DNA of 9,655 bases from Chloroflexia bacterium (GTDB lineage Bacteria; Chloroflexota; Chloroflexia; Thermomicrobiales; JALYUS01): the NCBI GenBank assembly GCA_025924435.1, contig JAICIL010000164.1, forward strand, positions 1-9,655, in the 5' to 3' direction. Position numbers and translations under genes: made by a program. Below are positions 1-5,554 of this stretch, one piece after another. Below the pieces are notes generated by a model. The model was not told where the DNA came from, did not search any database, and saw only the letters and a program-made list of their open reading frames with translations. Position 1 is the stretch's first letter; every line of letters starts with the position of its first letter.

Positions 1-819
1 GATTGCATCGAGCAGCGCACTCGTGCCCGCCGTTTTGTGGCACGCACCAACGAGCAGCGGGACGATGGCGCCCGCCGCGACCGCCGTGCGTAGCGCCGCC
101 TTCAACTCATCCTCGCTGATCTCCTCGTCACCGAGGAAGCGCTCGATCAGATTGTCGTCGTTCTCGGCGATCTTCTCGACGAGCGCCTGCCGCGCCTCCT
201 CGACGGCGTCGGCCAGGTCGCCGGGGATGCTCGTCGCCTCCGCGCCGCCGTCGTTCTTGCCGTTCGTCGTGTAGGCGGTGCGACTGAGGAGGTCCACATA
301 GCCGGAGAAGGACGCCTCGCTGCCGATCGGCAGGTGGAGCGGGATGAGCGCGCCGCCCCAACTCGCCTGCGCCTGCTCGATGGTGCGGGCGAAGTTCGCA
401 TTCTCACGGTCGAGTTTGTTCATGAAAACGAGGCGTGGGAGTCGCGCCTCGTCAAGGTATGTCCAGACTTGCTCGCTGCCGACCTCCACGCCGGAGGCGG
501 CGCAGAGCACAATGACCGCGGCATCCGCGGCGCGCAGGGCGGATTTAATCTCGCCGACGAAATCCGCATAACCGGGGGCGTCGAGGACGTTGATCTTGTG
601 GTCGCGCCATTCGAGCGGCAGCACCGACGTGCTGACCGAGATGTGCCGCTTGACTTCGTCCGGATCCCAGTCCGAGACGGTGTTGCCCTCCTCGACGCGG
701 CCGAGGCGCGTCGTCGCCTTCGCGGTAAACAGCATCGCTTCCGCCAACGATGTCTTGCCCGCGCCACCGTGCGAGAGCAAAACGACGTTGCGAAGCCGCT
801 CGGGGGGATACTGTTTCAT
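1..819 (-). CDS. Elongation factor G-like translational GTPase (5' part, runs off the left edge)
   Basis: The first 273 residues read open to the window edge, so the C-terminal part is missing. The GTPase domain is clear. The P-loop region at residues 16-24 reads SHGGAGKTS, G3 is DAPG at 80-83 followed by GYADFVGE, and G4 is NKLD at 134-137. A stretch near 250-273 (GACHKTAGTSALLDAI) matches the end of the EF-G G domain. The switch I segment (HISVSTSVLPLEW, 60-71) and the P-loop style fit the EF-G2/FusA-like branch better than canonical EF-G. The first P-loop Gly is Ser16. The ATG at 819-817 is preceded on the minus strand by an AGGTGGAGGT ribosome-binding site about 8 nt away. The family acts with ribosomes in the cytosol; the precise role of this branch (translocation, recycling or regulation) is not settled by sequence. 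It is divergent from the M42 peptidase gene and has a hairpin-rich leader. Confidence 0.9.
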   Translation of the reverse strand, partial: MKQYPPERLRNVVLLSHGGAGKTSLAEAMLFTAKATTRLGRVEEGNTVSDWDPDEVKRHISVSTSVLPLEWRDHKINVLDAPGYADFVGEIKSALRAADAAVIVLCAASGVEVGSEQVWTYLDEARLPRLVFMNKLDRENANFARTIEQAQASWGGALIPLHLPIGSEASFSGYVDLLSRTAYTTNGKNDGGAEATSIPGDLADAVEEARQALVEKIAENDDNLIERFLGDEEISEDELKAALRTAVAAGAIVPLLVGACHKTAGTSALLDAI

Positions 820-1143
820 CGCGGATACCTCCACCTGTACCGGGGCGGCGTGGTGCCGCCATACGACGGATCGCACCGGCCCCATGGCCGGTGAGCAGTG
901 CGGCCGCGCGGGGGCGCGGCGGGATGCCAACGGGTCCAATGTGCTTATGGCGAATAGCGGTCGCCTATGTGATACGACGGTTCTGATTGTCGGTCGGGCA
1001 ATCATCGCGGCCCGGCGGTCTTCATACGGTATCGGGGAGTATCATCCCGCGACGGCTTGTTGTCAATTTGCGGCGAACAGGGGAGGGGGCTTTCGGGTAT
1101 GCTTGCACCATTGGATGCGTGGACGCAGCAGGGAGGGGAATCC
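820..1143. other. Divergent intergenic region (EF-G-like / M42 peptidase)
   Basis: This 324-bp gap must hold the promoters of two divergent genes. I found no convincing -35/-10 pair on either strand. The half nearest the EF-G-like gene contains three perfect GC-rich hairpins, listed separately. The half nearest the peptidase gene is less GC-rich and ends in two purine-rich stretches, 1081-1089 and 1131-1138, either of which could be a ribosome-binding site. I see no coding signal in it. Confidence 0.6.
844..920 (-). repeat. Three tandem perfect hairpins in the leader of the EF-G-like gene
   Basis: Three separate perfect inverted repeats follow each other. The first pairs 844-849 with 855-860 (GGCGGC/GCCGCC, 5-nt loop). 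The second pairs 874-881 with 886-893 (CACCGGCC/GGCCGGTG, 4-nt loop). The third pairs 903-909 with 914-920 (GCCGCGC/GCGCGGC, 4-nt loop). In a minus-strand transcript they would lie 25-100 nt ahead of the ATG at 819, just upstream of the ribosome-binding site. None is followed by a U-run, so they do not look like intrinsic terminators. A leader-RNA or protein-binding role is inference. Confidence 0.5.
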
Positions 1144-2244
1144 GTGGCAAGCACCGATCTCGGGCCGATCAAGGGGCGACTGAAGGAGACGTTGCGCGAA
1201 CTGACCGCGCTCGATGGCGTCGCGGGGCAGGAGATGGCCGTCGTGCGCTGGCTGCGCGAGCGGTTCGCGCCGCTCGCGGACGAGGTGACGGTGGACCGGA
1301 TGGGCAATGTGATCGCGACGAAGCGCGGCGGCGTGGGACCGCATCTCCTCATCTCGGCGCACTCGGACGAGATCGGCGGCCTCGTCACGGCGATCGAGGC
1401 GGACGGCAAGATCCGCTTCGCGAAGAACGGCGGCGTGATCGAGACGCTGCTCGTCGCGCGCAAGGTGCGCGTCGGCGATGTGCCGGGGATCGTCGGCGTC
1501 AAGGCGGGCCACCTCCAGCGGCCGGACGAGCAGCGCACCGTGCCGCCGATCCGCGACCTCTACATTGATGTCGGCTACGACACGGCGGCGGCGGTCGCCG
1601 CGCTCGGTATCCACGCCGGCACGCCGGTCACGTACGACGCGCCGCTCTCCGAACTGACGAACGGCGACCGCGTCTACGGCAAGGCGGTGGACAACCGCAT
1701 CTCCTGCGCGATCCTCCTCCAACTCCTCGAACGGTTGCGGGGAACGACGCTCGACGGCACGCTCACCTGCGCCGTCGCGGTGCAGGAGGAGGTCGGGCTG
1801 CGGGGCGCGCAGGTGCTCGCCTACCGCCTCAACCCCGACTACATCGTTGTGATGGACACGATGCCCTCCGGCGACACGCCGGAAATGCGCCTCGCGCAGG
1901 ACGCCAACGTGAAGATCGGCGCCGGCCCGGTCATCCGCCTGATGGCGGGTGGTGGCGGTGGCGGTGGCCACCACATGCCGCCGCAGATGGTGCGGCTGAT
2001 GCTCGACACGGCGGAAGCGGCGGGCATCCCGGTGCAACCCGTCGTCCTCGCCGGTGCGAACACCGACGCCGCGACGATGCACCTCGTGCGCGAGGGCATC
2101 CCGACGGGCGTCATCAACCTGCCGCGCCGCTACTCGCATTCGCCCGTCGAGATGCTCGACCTCAACGACGCAGCACACGCCTTGCTGCTCGCGGAAGCAA
2201 TCGCCGAGGGCATCGGCACGCACCAACTGGAGTTTCTGGATTGA
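1144..2244 (+). CDS. M42-family metallopeptidase (glutamyl aminopeptidase/endoglucanase M type)
   Basis: This predicted di-metal aminopeptidase of 366 residues (family usually 340-370) removes N-terminal residues from peptides in the cytosol; members typically form large tetrahedral assemblies. The M42 signatures are in order: AHSDEIGG with His73/Asp75, KAVDNR with bridging Asp183, catalytic EE at 215-216, a metal-binding Asp at 238 in VMDTMPSGD, and RYSHSPVE with His332. Metal ligands and general base therefore all appear present. I chose GTG 1144, preceded by GGGAGGGG, because the protein then begins LKETLRELTALDGVAGQE as family members do. An ATG at 1099, also with a purine-rich upstream, would add 15 residues. 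An odd run of seven glycines (269-275) followed by two histidines sits between the Asp238 segment and the C-terminal core. A repeat element begins one base after the stop codon. Confidence 0.93.
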   Translation: MASTDLGPIKGRLKETLRELTALDGVAGQEMAVVRWLRERFAPLADEVTVDRMGNVIATKRGGVGPHLLISAHSDEIGGLVTAIEADGKIRFAKNGGVIETLLVARKVRVGDVPGIVGVKAGHLQRPDEQRTVPPIRDLYIDVGYDTAAAVAALGIHAGTPVTYDAPLSELTNGDRVYGKAVDNRISCAILLQLLERLRGTTLDGTLTCAVAVQEEVGLRGAQVLAYRLNPDYIVVMDTMPSGDTPEMRLAQDANVKIGAGPVIRLMAGGGGGGGHHMPPQMVRLMLDTAEAAGIPVQPVVLAGANTDAATMHLVREGIPTGVINLPRRYSHSPVEMLDLNDAAHALLLAEAIAEGIGTHQLEFLD

Positions 2245-2381
2245 CCTAACCCCCCGGCCCCCTTCCCGCGTCGGGAAGGGGGAGCGAGCCTCGTTGAGAG
2301 CGGGGCGTTGTGGGAAGGGCACGATATTCCGATGCGTCACCCCTTCCCACGCCGAGGGACGGAAGGGGTCGGGGGTTTAGG
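2245..2381. repeat. MITE-like element: two facing copies of a CCTAACCCCC/CTTCCC hairpin repeat
   Basis: The outer ends are inverted copies of each other: CCTAACCCCCCGGCCCC on the left and, read on the minus strand from 2381, CCTAAACCCCCGACCCC. Just inside each end is a hairpin. The left one pairs 2258-2268 with 2272-2282 (11 bp, 3-nt loop). The right one pairs 2340-2347 with 2361-2368 (8 bp, 13-nt loop). The roughly 55 bp between them shows no coding signal. The left end starts immediately after the TGA of the peptidase gene. A third related copy lies after the fabZ-like gene. Size and symmetry resemble a non-autonomous element or a REP-type doublet; no transposase is present in the window, so mobility is inference. 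Confidence 0.65.
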
Positions 2382-2384
2382 TTC

Positions 2385-2633
2385 TTGGACGATCTCGACC
2401 GCATCGAACAGCAACTGATCGAAGCGCGCGAAGCGCTGATTGCCTACTGGGAGCAGCCGGAAGGGCAGGCGTGCTTCCTCGCCTTCCGTGTCGCCGAAGA
2501 TGCGCTGACCGATTATCGCGCGATTGACCATCACGCGATACGAACGTGCGACCCGGACGGCTGGCGGCGCATCGAAATGGTCGCTGATGCGGTCATGCGG
2601 CTGCGCGCCCCGCTCGAAGGAACGATGCAATAG
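2385..2633 (+). CDS. Small hypothetical protein (82 aa)
   Basis: I do not recognise a family. The predicted product is soluble and mostly helical, with an acidic N-terminus (MDDLDRIEQQLIEAREALIA) and a conserved-looking body rich in A, R, D and E; there is no membrane segment or signal peptide. TTG 2385 is chosen because the open frame upstream runs through the repeat element and gives low-complexity residues that look non-coding. The ribosome-binding site is weak (an AGG close to the start). The gene lies on the same strand as the M42 peptidase, separated by the repeat, and converges on the acetyltransferase gene. The opposite-strand open frame here is arginine/serine-rich and looks like a shadow. 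Codon use resembles the neighbours, so the gene is probably real but with uncertain start. Confidence 0.55.
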   Translation: MDDLDRIEQQLIEAREALIAYWEQPEGQACFLAFRVAEDALTDYRAIDHHAIRTCDPDGWRRIEMVADAVMRLRAPLEGTMQ

Positions 2634-2718
2634 GTGTGGTGATCTGATCGGAGTGAGAGACGAGCAGCGGATGTTCGGAATATCCGTTCTCATCGGGGTT
2701 TGAGCGTGCGAGGCGCTG

Positions 2719-3243
2719 CTATTCACCGCGGAGTTTGCTATAGAGGAAAAGGTCATGCCACGTCCCGCCGCGCCACTGCGCGCGGCGCAGCGTGCCCTCG
2801 TACGTAAACCCTGCTCGCTCCAGCGCGCGTTGCTCGGCAATATTGCTGCTATCTGTCTCCGCCTCAATTCGCTCGATCGCGTAGGTGGCGAAGAGATAGT
2901 CGGCCAGCAAGCGTTGCGCTTCCGCGCCGTATCCTCGTCCGCGATACGGAGGAGAGAGCGAGATACCGATTTGGAAGGCGCGATTACTCCACCCTGGCCC
3001 ATGCCTGACATGGCGATAGTCCACATCGCCGACGATCGCACCGTCGTTGGCCTGAACAAGCAGCAGCCCCTGCTCGTCGGTGAGTAATCCGGTCTCCGCG
3101 AAGGAGCGGGCAAGCCGCCCGGTCGCGCGCAGACCAAACGCGTTGAACTCGCCCGTGTGATCACGATCGTTCGCCCACGCCTCCAGCTGATTGAGATCGC
3201 CGGCGGCAACCGGACGAAGGGCGACCTTCTCTCCGCTCCACAT
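2719..3243 (-). CDS. GNAT-family N-acetyltransferase (RimJ/RimL-like)
   Basis: This 174-residue protein is a single GNAT domain, expected to transfer the acetyl group of acetyl-CoA to an amine. The N-terminus (SGEKVALRPVAAGDLNQLEAW) is the typical first strand and helix of RimJ/RimL-type enzymes. Motif A is SPPYRGRGYGAEAQRLL, with the pyrophosphate-binding RGRGYG at 101-106. Motif B is the NIAEQRALERAGFTYEG segment near 134-150, followed by the usual RRAQWRGGTWHDLFLYSKL end strand. The ATG at 3243 has AAGGAG about 7 nt upstream. The substrate cannot be told from sequence: ribosomal-protein-terminus, antibiotic and small-molecule acetylation are all possible. It lies 21 bp downstream of the coaX-like gene on the same strand, so the two may be co-transcribed, though they share no obvious pathway beyond CoA. 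Confidence 0.9.
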   Translation of the reverse strand: MWSGEKVALRPVAAGDLNQLEAWANDRDHTGEFNAFGLRATGRLARSFAETGLLTDEQGLLLVQANDGAIVGDVDYRHVRHGPGWSNRAFQIGISLSPPYRGRGYGAEAQRLLADYLFATYAIERIEAETDSSNIAEQRALERAGFTYEGTLRRAQWRGGTWHDLFLYSKLRGE

Positions 3244-3264
3244 CTGCCACTCCTTGCCTGGATG

Positions 3265-4056
3265 TCAGTGCGTGTGTGTCGTGTTCAGCCGGTGCATCAG
3301 ATAAATGCCGTAGAGCGTCAGATCGTCGTCCACGGTGCCGATGACGGGCGTGCCCTCCGCGATGATGTTGGCGAGAAAACCCGTCGCGACGACGTGCGGC
3401 GCGCCACCCAACTCGCGCGTCATCCGCGCCACCAAACCCTCGACGAGGCCGACATAGCCGAGCACGACGCCGGAGCGCATCGAGTCCGCCGTATTCGTGC
3501 CGATGGCGCGCTCCGGCGCTTTCAGTTCGATGCTGTAGAGTTGCGCCGCCCGCCCCGCGAGCGTTTCCAGCGAGAGCGCGAGGCCCGGCGCGATCGCCGT
3601 GCCGATGTAGTCGCCCGCGGCGCTGACGCAACTGAAGGTCGTCGCCGTGCCGAAGCCGATGATGATGGCCGGGCCGCCGTAGCGCGTGTAGGCCGCCAGG
3701 CAGTTCATGATGAGGTCCGCGCCCGCCTCGCTCGGGCGGTCAATCCGCACGCCGACGCCCAGCCGCACATCCGGCCCGGCGACGAGCGGCGCGACGCGCA
3801 GATAGCGCGCGCACAGGTCGCGCAGTTGCACCAGCACCTGCGGCACGACGGACGAGATGGCGACCGCCGACACGTCGGACGGCTCCCGCCCGGCGGCGCG
3901 CAAGAGCGACGAGACCTGCACCCACCACTCGTCCGCCGTCCGCCCGCGCTCGGTCGCGATGCGCCAGAGGTGCAGGGGCCGCGCGTCCTCGCCCGCGTCG
4001 TCCGCATAGAGGCCGAACTTCGTGTTCGTGTTCGAGAGGTCTATCGCAAGGAGCAT
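3265..4056 (-). CDS. coaX: Type III pantothenate kinase-like protein (CoaX family)
   Basis: This 263-residue protein (family about 250-265) belongs to the ASKHA-fold CoaX/Baf family, whose active members phosphorylate pantothenate with ATP as the first step of CoA synthesis. Family blocks are all in order: MLLAIDLSNTNTKFG at the start, SSVVP at 68-72, a pantothenate-site block PSEAGAD at 108-114, IIIGFGTATTF at 131-141, and VVATGFLANII with DDDLTLYGIYLM near the end. Several signature residues differ from the consensus I know. DxGNT is DLSNT (Ser8), GADR is GADL (Leu115), the Asp before FGTATT is Gly134, and ATGG is ATGF. Asp6 and Asp114 are kept. The start ATG 4056 follows only a weak GGA-type ribosome-binding site. 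Duplicated -10-like boxes lie 36-56 nt upstream. It may be a divergent active enzyme, or a paralogue with changed function. Confidence 0.85.
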   Translation of the reverse strand: MLLAIDLSNTNTKFGLYADDAGEDARPLHLWRIATERGRTADEWWVQVSSLLRAAGREPSDVSAVAISSVVPQVLVQLRDLCARYLRVAPLVAGPDVRLGVGVRIDRPSEAGADLIMNCLAAYTRYGGPAIIIGFGTATTFSCVSAAGDYIGTAIAPGLALSLETLAGRAAQLYSIELKAPERAIGTNTADSMRSGVVLGYVGLVEGLVARMTRELGGAPHVVATGFLANIIAEGTPVIGTVDDDLTLYGIYLMHRLNTTHTH

Positions 4057-4082
4057 TTGCAGAATCCGTTCCAGTTCGTTTT

Positions 4083-4129
4083 CGTGTCACCATTGTACGT
4101 GTCACCATTGTATTGGTGAGCGTATTGGT
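4083..4129 (-). repeat. Tandem duplications upstream of coaX containing TACAAT boxes
   Basis: CGTGTCACCATTGTA occurs twice in perfect tandem (4083-4097 and 4098-4112). Immediately beyond it GTATTGGT occurs at 4110-4117 and 4122-4129. On the minus strand, toward coaX, the 15-mer reads TACAATGGTGACACG, so each copy presents TACAAT, one mismatch from the consensus -10 box. The two boxes end 36 and 51 nt before the coaX start codon. No good -35 hexamer lies 16-18 bp upstream of either, so promoter function is only a suggestion. The block sits at the boundary between coaX and the lower-GC HTH/DUF4258 pair. Confidence 0.55.
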
Positions 4130-4193
4130 ATCAGGAGCGTAAAGAGAAGGTGATTGCGCCAATCCGCCACTGCGTGTCCGGGAAGCGCGAGGC

Positions 4194-5066
4194 TCAATCA
4201 ATCTCGGCTATACGTGGGTATTCGGTACTCCCTTGGGCCTGCTCGATACCGATTTCTGGCCTCCCGGGTTCCAGCAGTTGCTCCACGTCTCCACGAAGCA
4301 CGAAATAGCGACCGGATGCATTGTCATGGACGAAACGGAGCGTGCCGTCATCCATCCAGCGATAGATCGCTGGTCGTGTCACTCCGAGTTGTTCTGCTGC
4401 ACTACCAATAGACAGCAAATCGCCCGGATTGATCGCCCGAAGTTTCGCTTGCGAAAGCATCTTTCCTAGGGGGGCGTCCCAGAAGGATCGAGGCACTTCA
4501 TACGTATCCATCGCCGGTGACCAAAAGAGGAGATTCAACACGGTGTCTATTTTGCGAAATACGGTTTCTTGGTCGGAACGCTCCGTGCCTTCAGCAAGTC
4601 TCCCGAGAAATGTGAGATCGGCGCCGACTGGGCTGTGTCTCAAATCTGTCATAGACACGACAGACGAGCTGCTACCGAGTGATCGAGCGTAGCGAATTGA
4701 TTGGCTATGGAGAAGCCTCAATGCCTTGTCGATGATTTCCAATGTCTCCGCGCTGACTCCGTCGTTCTGTAGAACGCCGCTACCTTCCTCTTCCGCGGGG
4801 TGCCTCGGAAGTGGATCGCGGACCAACACGCCTGCCGCATGTTTCGCTTGGACGAGTTGATACACCTCATGCGCCAGCTCGATACCCGGCACAAGATAGG
4901 CTTCGGTGGGTCGCGGCTCCCGCGCGAGAACTTCTTCGACGATTTCACTCGCACGATTGCCGATCGTTACGTGACCCGCGTCGTCAACGTCCGCAATCAC
5001 ACCCTTCACGATCAGCGGGGTACCATCGCGGCGATTTACTGCCCAAGAGATTCTTCTCGAACTCAT
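4194..5066 (-). CDS. HTH-domain protein, putative antitoxin/regulator partner of the DUF4258-like gene
   Basis: This 290-residue protein has a C-terminal helix-turn-helix domain of the excisionase/MerR-like (HTH_17) type at about residues 215-267: LLSIGSAAEQLGVTRPAIYR followed by WMDDGTLRFVHDNASGRYFV and a recognition-wing-like end DVEQLLE. The N-terminal 210 residues match no family I recognise. They begin with a strand-rich segment (GTPLIVKGVIADVDDAGHVT) and continue as mixed helix; there is no membrane segment. I prefer ATG 5066 because AGGTGA sits 5 nt before it. A GTG at 5075 would overlap the stop of the upstream gene by 4 nt (GTGA). Either way the two genes are translationally tight. 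An HTH partner directly after a DUF4258 protein fits an antitoxin that autoregulates, but this is large for an antitoxin. Base composition is visibly lower in GC than the flanking genes, suggesting transfer. Confidence 0.8.
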   Translation of the reverse strand: MSSRRISWAVNRRDGTPLIVKGVIADVDDAGHVTIGNRASEIVEEVLAREPRPTEAYLVPGIELAHEVYQLVQAKHAAGVLVRDPLPRHPAEEEGSGVLQNDGVSAETLEIIDKALRLLHSQSIRYARSLGSSSSVVSMTDLRHSPVGADLTFLGRLAEGTERSDQETVFRKIDTVLNLLFWSPAMDTYEVPRSFWDAPLGKMLSQAKLRAINPGDLLSIGSAAEQLGVTRPAIYRWMDDGTLRFVHDNASGRYFVLRGDVEQLLEPGRPEIGIEQAQGSTEYPRIAEID

Positions 5067-5071
5067 TCTCT

Positions 5072-5398
5072 TCACCTGTATGGATACATCACCGTGACAG
5101 CAGTCATCATGGTCGCTTCGCTGAAATCCTCGGCATCGAAGGCGATGACCACATGTACGGCGTCGCCATTCGCTCTCCTACCTGCAATCTCATACGTAGC
5201 GCCTTCGGGATGGTCCGGGTTGTGCCGGATGACCTTTGCATCCTTGCCGAGAATAGCCGCCTCAGCATCCGCGAGCGTAATGTCGCGCAACGCATTCCGC
5301 TGTTTACTGTGCATAGATGGCCGGAACGTACCTTCAAGCGCCATCAACACGGCTTGTTCAAGAACACGAGCGTATAGGTCTCGTGTCCTGCGGTCCAA
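5072..5398 (-). CDS. DUF4258-like protein, putative toxin of a toxin-antitoxin-type pair
   Basis: This protein of about 108 residues ends in a DUF4258-like domain: an IT-x-ADAEAAILG helix, then DAKVIRHNPDHPEGATYEIA, then GRRANGDAVHVVIAFD and a final strand MMTAVTVMYPYR. DUF4258 members are small, RelE-like in outline and often encoded beside antitoxins, but many have no tested function. The N-terminal 45 residues form a basic helical extension. I chose TTG 5398 because GGAGG lies 6 nt upstream. A GTG at 5413 would add five residues but lacks a well-placed ribosome-binding site. The stop falls 5 nt before the HTH gene's ATG (or overlaps its GTG), so the order is putative toxin then regulator. 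The pair is transcribed away from purA. Confidence 0.72.
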   Translation of the reverse strand: MDRRTRDLYARVLEQAVLMALEGTFRPSMHSKQRNALRDITLADAEAAILGKDAKVIRHNPDHPEGATYEIAGRRANGDAVHVVIAFDAEDFSEATMMTAVTVMYPYR

Positions 5399-5430
5399 GA
5401 TGTTCCTCCGCACTCACCGCCGTCAAGCAA

Positions 5431-5436
5431 ATGATA
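5431..5436 (-). promoter_or_regulatory. Possible -10 box for the DUF4258/HTH pair
   Basis: On the minus strand this reads TATCAT, one mismatch from TATAAT, about 33 nt before the TTG start. The hexamer 17 bp upstream (GATGCC) does not resemble TTGACA, so the call rests on position and the -10 match alone. Confidence 0.25.
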
Positions 5437-5449
5437 GCACAGCCGTGGT

Positions 5450-5478
5450 TTGCGGCATCTCCACCAATCGGCTACACT
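5450..5478 (+). promoter_or_regulatory. Possible promoter of the purA-like gene
   Basis: TTGCGG (5450-5455) and TACACT (5473-5478) are separated by 17 bp, a plausible sigma-70-type pair with a moderate -35. The start would fall near 5485, leaving a leader of about 70 nt. That leader contains a small perfect hairpin (CGGGC 5517-5521 with GCCCG 5527-5531) just ahead of the GAGGG ribosome-binding site. The promoter lies back to back with the possible promoter of the DUF4258 pair. Confidence 0.35.
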
Positions 5479-5554
5479 CGTGCGGGTAACCATCCCCACT
5501 GAGTGAGACGACGCGCCGGGCACGACGCCCGTTACGATACACGAGGGTACGACG

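Noticed and set aside
1060..1103. TTGTCA and TATGCT as a promoter for the M42 gene
   Set aside because: The hexamers are 32 bp apart, far from the usual 16-18 bp, and no better partner was found for either.
2258..2282. Repeat hairpin as an intrinsic terminator of the M42 gene
   Set aside because: The stem is strong but no T-run follows on either strand, and related copies occur at another locus, so a dispersed repeat is the better description.
1063..2340. 425-residue open frame on the minus strand opposite the M42 gene
   Set aside because: Composition is dominated by R, D, V and H with no domain signature; the M42 motifs on the plus strand explain the region.
2668..2686. CGGAT..ATCCG inverted repeat between the convergent small gene and acetyltransferase as a bidirectional terminator
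   Set aside because: Stem of only 5 bp with a 9-nt loop and no T-run on either side; chance is a sufficient explanation.
4083..4112. Start of a CRISPR array
   Set aside because: Only two abutting 15-bp copies with no spacers and no cas genes.
3157..4119. 320-residue plus-strand frame opposite coaX and the acetyltransferase
   Set aside because: Arginine-rich antisense shadow; both opposite-strand genes have complete family motifs.
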